From an uncultured Caldimonas sp. (GTDB lineage: Bacteria > Pseudomonadota > Gammaproteobacteria > Burkholderiales > Burkholderiaceae): a DNA stretch of 64,000 nucleotides. The stretch covers positions 248,001 to 312,000 of the forward strand of contig NZ_CAMLJQ010000001.1 in the NCBI RefSeq assembly GCF_946480305.1, written 5' to 3'. The notes under the pieces are model-generated. The model was not told the DNA's origin, searched no databases, and was given only the letters and a program-made list of their open reading frames with translations. The position numbers and the translations under genes were made by a program. Below, piece by piece: positions 27,479-36,145 of this stretch (position 1 is the stretch's first letter; every line of letters begins with the position of its first letter).

Positions 27479-28163
27479 GAAGGTGTCCTGCTTTCCTCAT
27501 TGGGTCTTCGACCGCGCGCCATTCTTCTTGAGGGCACCACGGCGCAGCACGAATGTGCCTGCATCCTGGGCCCATGCAACTCAGGGAAATGCCGAACCGC
27601 TCGCGCTGGGCAGGCGGGGAGTTCGAGCCGGCATCGGTGGCGTCTCGCTTGTCGCCCGGTGTGCGCCACCGCTGCCGGCTCCCTCCTCTTGCGCTTCGCT
27701 CTTCCCCTCAATTGGAAGATGTCCCACGCTGCGCGCGGGACGCGGCAGTTTCGCGAATCGCACAGCCGCGAGCATCCGTCACACCGCGGGCGTGCTGTAC
27801 GTGGTTTCACATACTCGTTTACCCGGATGATCGAGCCTCCGAGGCGTCCGCGGCGCATCGTTCATGCAATGGGGGTGGGCAGTCTTCACCTCGCCGCGAA
27901 CAACAACGCGGACATCACCGGAGTCGGTGATGCCCGTCCCGCGGGCGCCTTGCTGGAAGACTGCACACGCCCCAGGGCACCCTCGCCGTGCTCGCAACGC
28001 GGCATCGGCCCAGCCGGCCCGACCGAACAGACGAAGAGAATGGCCGGCCTGTGCGCCTTCCTGCGCCCGCGTCAGCCCGGTTCTGCAGCGGCGCGCTCCA
28101 TGCGCGAGACGGCGGCCGCAACGCGCGATGGGTGCGCCGCCGTCAAATGCCCGCAGCGGCGCA
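27479..28163. other. 685-base region with no convincing gene
   Basis: Neither strand holds a frame with family similarity or a plausible ribosome site; the open frames are short and Arg/Pro/His-rich. The only clear structure is a hairpin at 27913-27932 (CATCACCG, loop GAGT, CGGTGATG). The kinase promoter should lie at its left end, and any terminator of the LuxR gene at its right end. Confidence 0.5.
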
Positions 28164-29108
28164 TCACCTCATCGTGCTGGCCTGCACTGCGGCGTTCACC
28201 AGCTGCACTCGGTTGCGTACCGAGAAGCGGCGCCGCAGCTGACGCAGGTGGTAGTCGACCTTGTGCAGCGACAACTGCAGCCGGGAGGCGATCTCCTTGT
28301 CGCTCTGCCCGCGGATCAGGCAGTCGAGGATGTCGCGCTGCAGCGAGGACAGCGGTGTCACGCCGCTCGACTGCGGCAGCTCCGGTTGCACGTGCCGCGA
28401 CAGGAACTCGTGCATCGACAAGCCGAGCGTCAGGGCCTGGCCCAGCACGCTCTCGACGATCCAGCGCCGGCTGGGTGAGCTCGACATGAGGCTGATGACC
28501 GTGCGCTCGTTCGGGTGCACCGGCGAGGCCAGGCTGAAGAACACTCCGCTGCGGATGCCGCTGTCGCGGAAGTCGTCGAGAAAGCGCCGCGCCTTGCCCA
28601 TCGAGACGCGGGTCTGCGTACTGGCATCCACGTCGTGCAGGTCCCACACGAGCGGCAGGCTGGAGCACGGCGCGTCCTGGTGGCGCGGGTCGAGCTCGTG
28701 GTAGCGCTCGCGGAAGTAGCGCTGGGTCCAGGCCGGATGCGCATAGCTGGTGAAGAAGCTGCGCGGCACCGACGTGCCGCGCATCTGCACCGTGGTGCCA
28801 TACGCCAGCCATTCGAAGCCGATGGCGTGCAACATGCCGCGCACCAGCCGCTCGCGCTCCTCGACGGTGCCCGCGTTGAGCAGGTCGCTGACCAGGCCGG
28901 GCACGCCACCGCGGCGGCGTGCATCGTCGCGCGGCACCAGGTCGCGCTCACCGTAAAGCAGCACGCCGCCGTCGTGCGCGGTGGGCAGCTGGATCACGTT
29001 CGGACGATGCTGAATGTGCACGGCCATCGTGTTGCAAGAAGTGATGGTGTGGCCGGCATGTGCCGGGGCCGTGTCAGCGTGATCTCGTTCGCAAATCGTC
29101 AAATCCAT
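28164..29108 (-). CDS. LuxR-family regulator with autoinducer-binding domain (orphan)
   Basis: 314 residues. The autoinducer-binding fold covers about 70-235, with FEWLAYGTTV, YAHPAWTQRYFRERYHELDP (carrying the conserved Tyr, Trp and Asp-Pro) and SGVFFSLASPVHPNERTV. The C-terminal helix-turn-helix (about 250-312) reads LSSLQRDILDCLIRGQSDKE followed by IASRLQLSLHKVDYHLRQL. No luxI gene is present, so this is an orphan receptor by context. The ATG at 29108 has GGGAG ahead. It is divergent from a LysR gene; a paralogous LuxR/LysR pair lies at 34.2-36.1 kb. Confidence 0.85.
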   Translation of the reverse strand: MDLTICERDHADTAPAHAGHTITSCNTMAVHIQHRPNVIQLPTAHDGGVLLYGERDLVPRDDARRRGGVPGLVSDLLNAGTVEERERLVRGMLHAIGFEWLAYGTTVQMRGTSVPRSFFTSYAHPAWTQRYFRERYHELDPRHQDAPCSSLPLVWDLHDVDASTQTRVSMGKARRFLDDFRDSGIRSGVFFSLASPVHPNERTVISLMSSSPSRRWIVESVLGQALTLGLSMHEFLSRHVQPELPQSSGVTPLSSLQRDILDCLIRGQSDKEIASRLQLSLHKVDYHLRQLRRRFSVRNRVQLVNAAVQASTMR

Positions 29109-29175
29109 GGCGACTCCCTTAGCTCCTGCGATCCCCCGACTGCGGCAGCGCTGAGTGGTGCACCGTCGCGAGGTT

Positions 29176-29194
29176 GGGTCGTTGTGCGCGACCC
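29176..29194. promoter_or_regulatory. Inverted repeat in the luxR/lysR divergent region
   Basis: GGGTCG, seven bases, CGACCC. It lies about 70 bases ahead of the luxR start and 210 ahead of lysR in the 297-base divergent region, so either regulator could bind it. Confidence 0.35.
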
Positions 29195-29405
29195 GCTCCT
29201 CTAGATCGATACGGGGCAGGCGGAGCGTGAAGGAATGCGCACTTCCGCACAAGCATTCTTTTGGAAAACGAGCGTTCGCGTTGCAAGAAAACTGAATCGA
29301 CGCTCACACGGCATCTCGCGTCATTGCTTGCTTCGCGGTGCGGTCGATATGATCGGCGCCCGCCCATATCCGCGGCATTCGTTACGGAACGTTGAGAAAG
29401 CCACG

Positions 29406-30371
29406 ATGCGCCTTGATCTGTTTTCGCTGCATCTGTTCGCCGACATCGTCGAGACGCGGAGCATCAACCAGGGCGCCAAGCGCAACAACATCGCCGTCTC
29501 CGCGGCCAGCAAGCGCATCGCCGATCTCGAGTACCTGTTTGGCACGCAATTGCTGCACCGCCATGCGCGCGGCGTGTTTCCCACCGATGCCGGCGAGACG
29601 CTGCACGGGCGCATCCGCCAGACGCTGGGCGACCTGCAGCAACTAATGGTCGAGATGAGCGAGTTCGCCAAGGGAGTGCGCGGGCAGGTGCGGGTGTACT
29701 CCAACCTCACCGCGATGATCCACTGCCTGCCAGGCGACCTCGCCGCCTTCGTCGACGAGCATCGCAACGTGCGCGTGGACCTCGAAGAGCATTCGACCCT
29801 CACCACCCTCGAGGCCCTGCAGCGCGGCAGCACCGACGTAGGCATCGTCGCGCCGGTCACGCCCTACCCGGAAGAGCTGCACTACTGGCACTACGAGACA
29901 GTCAAGCATGTCGTGGTCGTTCATCCCACGCACCCGCTCGCCGCGCGCCCGGCGGTGACCTTCCCCGAGACGCTGGCGTTCGACTACATCGGCCTCGAGG
30001 CACGCGGCGGCTGGGACCTGCTGCTGGCCCAGATGGCGCGCGCCTGCGGCGCAAGCGTCAAGGTGCGCGTGCGCGTCAACGGCTTCGAGGCCGCCTGCCG
30101 CATGGTCGAAGCCAACCTGGGGCTGGCCATCGTGCCGGCGATGACTGCACGCGTCTACGCTCGCCCGCTCGGCCTGCACATGCTGCTGCTCAACGAGGTG
30201 TGGTCGTCGGTGCCACTGCATGTGTGCTGCCGCGACCTGAAAACCCTGCCCGTCTCGGCACGCCTCCTCGTGAAGCACCTGACCGCGCGCCGGCCTGAAG
30301 CGCCGATGCAGGTGATGCGCTGGTGGGAGGGCCGCAACCGCCCGATGCCGTTGCCCGCCACCACCGGCTGA
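29406..30371 (+). CDS. LysR-family transcription regulator
   Basis: 321 residues. N-terminal winged helix-turn-helix (about 1-62): MRLDLFSLHLFADIVETRSI, then AVSAASKRIADLE and GTQLLHRHARGV. The effector-binding domain (about 90-295) includes DVGIVAPVTPYPEEL and LGLAIVPAMTARVYARPLGL. The ATG at 29406 has GAGAAAG ahead and begins the conserved domain. LysR proteins usually control a divergent neighbour, here the orphan LuxR gene. It is a clear paralogue of the LysR gene ending at 34251, with near-identical helix-turn-helix motifs. The ligand is unknown. Confidence 0.9.
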   Translation: MRLDLFSLHLFADIVETRSINQGAKRNNIAVSAASKRIADLEYLFGTQLLHRHARGVFPTDAGETLHGRIRQTLGDLQQLMVEMSEFAKGVRGQVRVYSNLTAMIHCLPGDLAAFVDEHRNVRVDLEEHSTLTTLEALQRGSTDVGIVAPVTPYPEELHYWHYETVKHVVVVHPTHPLAARPAVTFPETLAFDYIGLEARGGWDLLLAQMARACGASVKVRVRVNGFEAACRMVEANLGLAIVPAMTARVYARPLGLHMLLLNEVWSSVPLHVCCRDLKTLPVSARLLVKHLTARRPEAPMQVMRWWEGRNRPMPLPATTG

Positions 30372-30383
30372 TCCCATGTTCAT

Positions 30384-30412
30384 GTGTCGCTACGAGTCCT
30401 CGTAGCGGACAC
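30384..30412 (+). terminator. Strong stem-loop after lysR
   Basis: GTGTC + GCTACGAG, loop TC, CTCGTAGC, one bulged G, GACAC: a 13-bp stem starting 12 bases after the lysR stop and followed by CCCGTTGT. It is probably a terminator or 3'-end hairpin, though without a full U-run. Confidence 0.55.
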
Positions 30413-30433
30413 CCCGTTGTACTCCCTTGCGAA

Positions 30434-30447
30434 CGATGTTTACATCG
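30434..30447. promoter_or_regulatory. Inverted repeat ahead of the receiver-like gene
   Basis: CGATGT-TT-ACATCG lies 50 bases ahead of the next start codon, a plausible operator position. The regulator is unknown. Confidence 0.35.
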
Positions 30448-30496
30448 CGTCACACGGCCCGCGGGGCCGGTGACGTGAAGTCGAGGAGTGCATCCG

Positions 30497-31120
30497 ATGA
30501 ACGCTGTACTGCATCCCATGCACGAGGTCGCGCCCAAAGTGCTGCTGGTCACACGCCGCTGCACCGCGCGCAGCCTGCCCTGGGCCGACGTGGCCAGCGC
30601 CGGTGCCGAAGCATTGGCGCTCTGGCACGACGAACGGCACGGGTTCGTGTTCGCCGATTTCGGCCAACTCGAAGACGGCATGACCGGCCCCCGCCTGACC
30701 CGGCAACTGTGCGCCGCGAGCCCGAGCGTGCAGGTGTTCCTGCTGTCCGACAGCGTGCAGCCGCCGCAGGTGGCGTGGGCCCGCACGTGCGGCGCGATCG
30801 ACGTCATTCCACGCAATGCGAAGGCGATCTGGGCCTGCCTGCCCAGCGACGTGCCCGCGCCGGAGTTCGACTTCCGCCACTCGGATTTCGCGTCGCTGCA
30901 ACAGGGCCCGCAGGATGTGGCCCAGGAAGTCACCGCAAGGCTGCTGCGTCACGGGCGCATCGGCCCCGCGTCATCAGTGATCGTGGAAGACGCGATCGAA
31001 TCCCTCGTGCGCAGCCGTGGCGGTCTGCAGCCCACCGCATGGGACGTGGCCCTCGTCGTCGCGCGGCAGATCGATGCTGCCGACGACCGGGCGGCCTTCC
31101 TGAAGAGCTTCAAGGAGTGA
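30497..31120 (+). CDS. Receiver-like protein with degenerate phosphorylation site
   Basis: 207 residues. The first 120 residues have the beta/alpha spacing of a receiver: APKVLLVTRRCTARS, GFVFADFGQLEDG with an Asp at the acceptor position, VFLLSDS at the switch Ser/Thr and AIDVIPRNAK where a Lys-Pro is expected. The N-terminal acidic pair is missing (VTRR), so normal Mg-dependent phosphorylation is doubtful. The C-terminus (about 140-207, ending FLKSFKE) is helical and unrecognised. GAGGAG precedes the ATG at 30497. It ends three bases ahead of the haem-sensor gene, so the two are one operon and probably one pathway. Confidence 0.6.
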   Translation: MNAVLHPMHEVAPKVLLVTRRCTARSLPWADVASAGAEALALWHDERHGFVFADFGQLEDGMTGPRLTRQLCAASPSVQVFLLSDSVQPPQVAWARTCGAIDVIPRNAKAIWACLPSDVPAPEFDFRHSDFASLQQGPQDVAQEVTARLLRHGRIGPASSVIVEDAIESLVRSRGGLQPTAWDVALVVARQIDAADDRAAFLKSFKE

Positions 31121-31123
31121 GCC

Positions 31124-32170
31124 ATGAAGTTCTTCGCACGCCTGAGCCTCGTCACGCAGTTCACCTTGCTGCTGCTGTTGCTGCTCGTCACGCTCGCGGT
31201 GGCCGCGTCGGTCGTCGGCCGCGCGCTCGTGGTGAGCCAGACGTTGAACGAGAGCCGCTCCGTTGCCGACATGGCCGAGCACATCGGCACCTGGGGCTCA
31301 CGCTATGGTGGCGTCGCGGTGCGCGTCACCGAGGCGAACCGCATTGCGCCTGGCACCTACCTCGAGCGCTATGCGTACGCCGTGTCGCCGGCCGACCTGC
31401 GCACCTTCGCCGGAGCACGGCTCGATTCGTACAGCGCCGAAATGCAGCATGCCGGCCGCACCGAGGCCTACTACAGCAAGAACCCGGCGCTGATCCAGCG
31501 CGAGATCTCCGACATCGCGGCCGAATCGCCGTCGCGCGCGAAGTTCCGCATGACGGCGCGTACCGTGCTCAATCCGAACAATGCACCCACGCCTTTCGAG
31601 CTGGAAGCCATCGACGCCATCGAAGGCACCGGAGAGCGCGAGTACAAGGCGGTCAAGGGCAACCAGCTGCTCTATGCGCGCTCTCTGGTCGCGGCCGGCA
31701 CGTGCCTGCGTTGCCATGGCGAGCGCGAGGCCGCACCCGCCTTCATCCGCACCAACGCGCAGTTCAACGGCGGCGGCGGATTCGGCTACCGCGAGGGTCG
31801 GCCTGCCGGGATCATCAGCGTGGCGATCCCTTTGCCCGCAACCTTCGATGCCCTCGCCGGGAGCCTGTCGCCGGCGGGCTGGACGGCGCTGCTCGTGTGC
31901 GCTGCCACCGGGGCGCTGATCCTCGTGTTCGTCGCGCGTCGCGTCATCGCGCCGGTCAACCGGCTGCGGGCGCATGCCGAGGCCCTGGCCAGCACGGCGG
32001 TGTCGGCCGACTTCCAGGTCCTGCCCTTCGGCCGGCCCGACCCGCGCTCGCGCAATGAGGTCGACCGGCTGGCGCTCGCCATCGGCAACCTGGGCGCTTC
32101 GGTGCGGGTGCTGTTCGACAAGGTCCGCGAGGCACGGCGGGCGCGCTCGGCGGGCGGCGGGGCTACTTGA
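31124..32170 (+). CDS. Membrane c-type haem sensor protein (DUF3365/Tll0287-like) with HAMP-like end
   Basis: 348 residues. First membrane helix at about 12-35; periplasmic domain (about 36-245) with one haem-binding site Cys194-x-x-Cys197-His198 in AAGTCLRCHGER and a PAS-like fold of the DUF3365 type (YLERYAYAVSPADLRTF, PAGIISVAIPLPAT); second helix at about 249-270; then a HAMP-like segment (VIAPVNRLRAHAEALASTA) and a short tail. Proteins of this kind bind haem outside the membrane and sense redox state, oxygen or NO. It has no kinase or methyl-acceptor domain, so output must go through a partner; the kinase/regulator pair next door is a candidate. AAGGAG precedes the start. Confidence 0.8.
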   Translation: MKFFARLSLVTQFTLLLLLLLVTLAVAASVVGRALVVSQTLNESRSVADMAEHIGTWGSRYGGVAVRVTEANRIAPGTYLERYAYAVSPADLRTFAGARLDSYSAEMQHAGRTEAYYSKNPALIQREISDIAAESPSRAKFRMTARTVLNPNNAPTPFELEAIDAIEGTGEREYKAVKGNQLLYARSLVAAGTCLRCHGEREAAPAFIRTNAQFNGGGGFGYREGRPAGIISVAIPLPATFDALAGSLSPAGWTALLVCAATGALILVFVARRVIAPVNRLRAHAEALASTAVSADFQVLPFGRPDPRSRNEVDRLALAIGNLGASVRVLFDKVREARRARSAGGGAT

Positions 32171-32810
32171 GGATGCCCATCTGCTGCGCCTCGAACACCG
32201 CCTCGCCGCGCGAGTTGACGTGGAGCTTGCGGTAGATGCGCTTGATGTACGTGCCGATGGTGTGGATCGACACGCCCAGCAGGTCGGCGATTTCCTGGTA
32301 GTTGAACCCGCGCGCCAGCAACTGCAGCACCTGCAACTCCCGATCGGTCACGTGCTCCGGCTGCGCCTGTGCAGCCGGCTCGGAAGGCCGCACCGGCTGG
32401 AACTTGCGCAGCAATTGCCGGGCAATGACCGGTGAGATCGGCGAGCCACCCGAACGCAGGTCGTCGATGTGCTTGACGATGTCTTCCTTCACCGCCTCTT
32501 TCAGCAGGTAGCCACTGGCACCGGCCTCGATGCAGGTGAGCACGTTGGTCTGGTCGCCGTACATCGTGACGACGAGCACGTCGCAGCCGGGATAGCGCTC
32601 CACTGCGCTGCGGATCACGTCGATGCCGTTGCCGTCGGGCAGCCCCAGGTCGACCAGCAGCACGTCGGGGGCCAACACCTTCAGGCGTTCCAGCGCGTCG
32701 CGCGCCGTGGTGCAATGCGCTGCGAGGCGCATGCTGTCGGAGCGCTCGACTGCCTCTGCGAAACGCTCAGCGAAGCAGATGTCGTCCTCGACCAGCATCA
32801 CTTCCGTCAT
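32163..32810 (-). CDS. NarL-family response regulator
   Basis: 215 residues. Receiver domain with MLVEDDICFAERF, phospho-acceptor Asp54 in VLLVDLGLPDGNG and YLLKEAVKED; C-terminal helix-turn-helix with VTDRELQVLQLLARGFNYQE and IADLLGVSIHTIGTYIKRI. Divergent from the HisKA_3 kinase gene, which is its probable partner. The ATG at 32810 is preferred to one at 32852 because the receiver starts there. Its last eight bases overlap the convergent haem-sensor gene. Confidence 0.9.
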   Translation of the reverse strand: MTEVMLVEDDICFAERFAEAVERSDSMRLAAHCTTARDALERLKVLAPDVLLVDLGLPDGNGIDVIRSAVERYPGCDVLVVTMYGDQTNVLTCIEAGASGYLLKEAVKEDIVKHIDDLRSGGSPISPVIARQLLRKFQPVRPSEPAAQAQPEHVTDRELQVLQLLARGFNYQEIADLLGVSIHTIGTYIKRIYRKLHVNSRGEAVFEAQQMGILK

Positions 32811-32965
32811 CGTCGGTCTCTCATGGGAATACGGCACAGCATAGAGGCCCATCCGATGCGCCGCAACCGGGCGACCCGCAGGTCCCGCTCACGGGTAAGG
32901 CCGGGTTGCGCGCGCTGCGCGCGGCAGCGAGCATCGCGGTCACCCGACCCATACCGCCTGCTTCC

Positions 32966-34243
32966 ATGAATCCGCCCTCCGCCACCCCCGAGCACCGCAT
33001 TGCACGCGACCAGCACAACCGGGTGCGCATGATCGGCGTGTCGGCCGTGAACTACCTGTTCGGCATCGCGACGATGACGCTCTATGCGCTCACCGGCACC
33101 GTGGGCTGGCACATCCCGCTGTCGTATGCGGCCGTGAGCATGGGGGGCAGCGCGGTCTTCTACGCACTGGTGCGCAGCGGCATCAACCTGCGGCTGCGCG
33201 AGCCCAATCTGTTCGGCTGGCAGATGGCCTTCGGTGGCCTGATTGCACTGATGTTCCTGTGGGCCGCGCCTCAGGTGGCGTTTGCCTGCCTCGCAAGCCT
33301 GTTCGTCGTCGGTGTGTTCGGGCTGGTGCAGTTCAGCCTGCCCGAGTTCCGGCGCGCGATCGTGGCCATCGGCGCGGGCAGCGCCGTCGTGTTCTATCTG
33401 GTGTGGGACCGCCTCGCCCTGCCCGCCTCCACCGCGCAGGAGGCCGTCGTGCTGTGGGTGCTGCTGATCTTCCTGCTCGGCCGCTTCACGGTGGTGGCGG
33501 CGCACGTGGGGCTGCTGCGCGAGAAGCTGCACGAGCGCAACCGGCAGCTGCAGGAGTCGCTCGACCGCATCCAGGAGCTGCTGCTCGCCCGTGCGCGCAA
33601 GGAACAGGAGCTCGCCGTTGCGCAGGAAAGGCAGCGCCTGATGCGAGAGATCCACGACGGCATCGGTGCCAGCCTCAACACCTCGCTCGCGATGATCGAG
33701 CGGGGCCGCATGGACCGCCACAGCCTCGCCGCCGTGATGCGCGAGTGCATCGACGAGCTGCGGCTGACGATCGACTCGCTCGAACCGATGGAGAACGACC
33801 TCGTGGCGGTGATCGCGACACTGCGCTACCGGCTCGAGAAGCGCCTGCTGGCCGCCGGCATCGGCATGGAGTGGCAAGTGCAGGAGCTGCCCGCGCTGCC
33901 ATGGCTGGAGGTGACGCAGGCGCTGTCGATCATGCGCGTGCTGCAGGAAGCGCTCAGCAACATCGTGCGGCACTCGCGAGCCACCAGCGTGACCATCGCC
34001 ACCGCCGAACGCGTTCACGACGGGCGTCCTGGTGTCGAGGTGCGCGTCAGCGACAACGGCGCCGGCTTCGACGTGACGCTCGCGCAGCAATACGGCCGCG
34101 GGCTGCGCAACATGCGCGAGCGGGCGATGAGCCTCGGGGGGCATCTGAGCGTCGAGTCGGTGCCGGGTGCATCGACCATCGGTCTGTGGCTGCCGCTGCA
34201 GCCGGCGCCTGCCGAGCTGCCACGCGCCGTGGCGACCGCCTAG
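32966..34243 (+). CDS. Membrane sensor histidine kinase (HisKA_3 type)
   Basis: 425 residues. About six membrane helices occupy residues 20-180 without a large periplasmic domain (VNYLFGIATMTLYALTG, WQMAFGGLIALMFLWAA, AVVLWVLLIFLLGRFTVV), followed by a coiled coil, a dimerisation domain with His in LMREIHDGIGASLNTSL, and an ATPase domain with LQEALSNIVRHSRA, VSDNGAGFD and GRGLRNMRERAMSLGG. It is a NarX/DesK-like kinase divergent from the regulator gene. With the sensor buried in the membrane, it might detect a lipid, a hydrophobic signal or a membrane partner such as the haem protein nearby. Confidence 0.9.
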   Translation: MNPPSATPEHRIARDQHNRVRMIGVSAVNYLFGIATMTLYALTGTVGWHIPLSYAAVSMGGSAVFYALVRSGINLRLREPNLFGWQMAFGGLIALMFLWAAPQVAFACLASLFVVGVFGLVQFSLPEFRRAIVAIGAGSAVVFYLVWDRLALPASTAQEAVVLWVLLIFLLGRFTVVAAHVGLLREKLHERNRQLQESLDRIQELLLARARKEQELAVAQERQRLMREIHDGIGASLNTSLAMIERGRMDRHSLAAVMRECIDELRLTIDSLEPMENDLVAVIATLRYRLEKRLLAAGIGMEWQVQELPALPWLEVTQALSIMRVLQEALSNIVRHSRATSVTIATAERVHDGRPGVEVRVSDNGAGFDVTLAQQYGRGLRNMRERAMSLGGHLSVESVPGASTIGLWLPLQPAPAELPRAVATA

Positions 34244-34250
34244 CATCGCT

Positions 34251-35246
34251 TCAAAGCGGCAGCGCCGCCGCCTCCAACGGCGTGGCAGCCGCGGCCCAGT
34301 TGAGCAACGACACCTCGGGCTCGGCCAGCGGGTCGCCGCCGACATAAGCACGCAGATGGTCGAACAGCAGGCGCGCGCCTTCGGACATCGACTCGGGGGC
34401 ACGCGTGCAAAGGTCCAGCGGCACGTCGGCCCACGGCTCTTCGAGCGTCAACACCCGCAGCCCCATGCTCGCCGAACACTGCACCGCCACCGGCAACGGC
34501 ACGATGCCCACGCCGAGGTTGCTGGCGATCATGCGGCACATGGCATCGAAACCGTGCACCCGCACCCGCACGTTGAACGGGCAGCCGCGCTCCTGCGCGA
34601 ACTTGCTGAGCATGCGGTCCCAGGCGCCTTCGCTGTCCAGACCGATGAAGTCATACACGGCGGCCTGCTCGAACGTGACCGAGGTGCGCAAACCCAAAGC
34701 GTGGCGCGGGCTGACCACCACGGCCAGTCGCACATGCTGGTAGCGGAAACGGCGCAGGTCGTCCGGGTAAGGGACGATGGGCGCGACGATGCCGATGTCG
34801 GCCTCGCCGCGCGAGACGGCCTTCAATGTCGTCGAGGTCGATTGCTCGTGCAGATCCACCTTGATCGAAGGATGCCGGGCACAGAAGCTCGCCACGGCAT
34901 CGGGCAGGTGACACATCATCGCCGTGAGGTTGGCGTACAGCCGTACGGGCTGGCGCTTGCCGCTGGCCAGTTCGTGCACCTCGGTCGCCACGCGCTGCAG
35001 GTGCATGAAGGTGTCCTGCGCACCCTTGTAGAACGCGAGCCCCGCCTGAGTGACGGCGACGCCGCGCGCCTGCCGTTGCAACAACTGGGCGCCGAGTTCA
35101 TGCTCCAGCTCGGCAATGCGTTTGCTGGCTGCCGAGACGGCGATGAAGTTCTTCTCCGCCCCCTTGCCGATGCTGCCGAGATCGACGATGTCGATGAACA
35201 GCTTGAGCGAGAACAGGTCCAGGCGCGTGATCAAAAGACACTCCAC
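34251..35246 (-). CDS. LysR-family transcription regulator (paralogue)
   Basis: 331 residues from a GTG with CGGGAG ahead. N-terminal helix-turn-helix (about 8-68): TRLDLFSLKLFIDIVDLGSI, AVSAASKRIAELE, GAQLLQRQARGV. Effector domain (about 95-300) with DIGIVAPIVPYPDDL and LGVGIVPLPVAVQCSASMGL. The shared motifs RLDLFSL, IAVSAASKRIA and RQARGV/RHARGV mark it as a paralogue of the LysR protein starting at 29406. It lies downstream of the LuxR-like domain gene in the same direction, so the second copy of the pair is tandem rather than divergent. Confidence 0.9.
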   Translation of the reverse strand: MECLLITRLDLFSLKLFIDIVDLGSIGKGAEKNFIAVSAASKRIAELEHELGAQLLQRQARGVAVTQAGLAFYKGAQDTFMHLQRVATEVHELASGKRQPVRLYANLTAMMCHLPDAVASFCARHPSIKVDLHEQSTSTTLKAVSRGEADIGIVAPIVPYPDDLRRFRYQHVRLAVVVSPRHALGLRTSVTFEQAAVYDFIGLDSEGAWDRMLSKFAQERGCPFNVRVRVHGFDAMCRMIASNLGVGIVPLPVAVQCSASMGLRVLTLEEPWADVPLDLCTRAPESMSEGARLLFDHLRAYVGGDPLAEPEVSLLNWAAAATPLEAAALPL

Positions 35247-35395
35247 ATCGCGAACTCCCGCAGCTGCCCGGTGCAGCAGCCTGCAATGCAGGCGGAGCCG
35301 GGGTGTCCGACGGCCTGCTAGCGAATGCTAACGAGGCCCTCATACGAAAGCAGCCCCATGAATATGGGACCGCGCGATGCGGCCGTGCAGCGTAC

Positions 35396-36130
35396 TCACG
35401 CAGCGCTCGCGGGGTCGGCTTCCACACGCACATGGAGCGAGAGGAAGTCGTGCAGGCACAACGCCAACATGGTCGATTGCCGCATCACGTTGTCGTCGAT
35501 CCACGCGCGAGTCGGGGCCGCACTGGTCAGACCGATGAACGTCTGCTCGTTGCGATCAGCGGCGCATGGCAAGGCAAGCAACAATCCGCAACGCTGGCTG
35601 GTGCGCTCCAGTGCTTGCGCGAACATCCTGTGCGCGGTGGCCCGGGCGGCAGGAAGCGGCTGCGAGCGCAGGTCCTGCAAATCCCATGCGACCGGCAGGC
35701 CAGACGGCGGGACCGCCGGCAGCCGCGTGTCCACTTCATAGTGCGCGCCCCCGAAGTAGTCCTCGACCCACTCCGGGTTGGCATAGGTGGTGAGAAAACT
35801 CGTGGGCCGCCAGCCGCGGCCGTGGACCCGCATGGTTCCATAGGCCAGCCACTGGAACCCCAGCACATGCAGCATGGCGCGCACCAACCTTTGCCTCGCC
35901 ACGCTGGAGGGCGCTTCGAGCAGGTCCGCAAGGAGGCCGTAGGTCGCGGCGGGGCGTATCGCACTCGCCAGCGGGACGAGTTGCTCGTCTTTGTACATCA
36001 GGCAACCCGCGGGCCGGGGCCGGCGTTTGCGCCCTCCGTCGCCGCTGCCCGCGTCCTGCGCGGGCCCGTTCATACTTGGTCGCACAGGCGATGCGCGACG
36101 AAGGGCAAAGACAGCATCTGACGTCTCCAT
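35396..36130 (-). CDS. LuxR-type autoinducer-binding-domain protein lacking the DNA-binding domain
   Basis: 244 residues. The body (about 75-230) is an autoinducer-binding fold clearly related to the LuxR protein ending at 28164: LVRAMLHVLGFQWLAYGT, YANPEWVEDYFGGAHYEVD and LPVAWDLQDL. It stops at HDFLSLHVRVEADPASAA, just where the other protein continues into its helix-turn-helix. The conserved Asp-Pro of the pocket reads Asp-Thr here. Without a DNA-binding domain it may sequester ligand or form inactive heterodimers, or it may be a truncation. The ATG at 36130 has GGGAGA ahead and a 24-base inverted repeat just upstream. Confidence 0.75.
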   Translation of the reverse strand: METSDAVFALRRASPVRPSMNGPAQDAGSGDGGRKRRPRPAGCLMYKDEQLVPLASAIRPAATYGLLADLLEAPSSVARQRLVRAMLHVLGFQWLAYGTMRVHGRGWRPTSFLTTYANPEWVEDYFGGAHYEVDTRLPAVPPSGLPVAWDLQDLRSQPLPAARATAHRMFAQALERTSQRCGLLLALPCAADRNEQTFIGLTSAAPTRAWIDDNVMRQSTMLALCLHDFLSLHVRVEADPASAA

Positions 36131-36145
36131 ATCGTTCTCCCGTTG

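Noticed and set aside
27864..28478. 204-codon plus-strand frame
   Set aside because: Largely antisense to the LuxR gene; no domain.
25808..28489. 893-codon plus-strand open frame
   Set aside because: It runs across a kinase, its regulator, an intergenic gap and a LuxR gene on the other strand, and has no recognisable domain.
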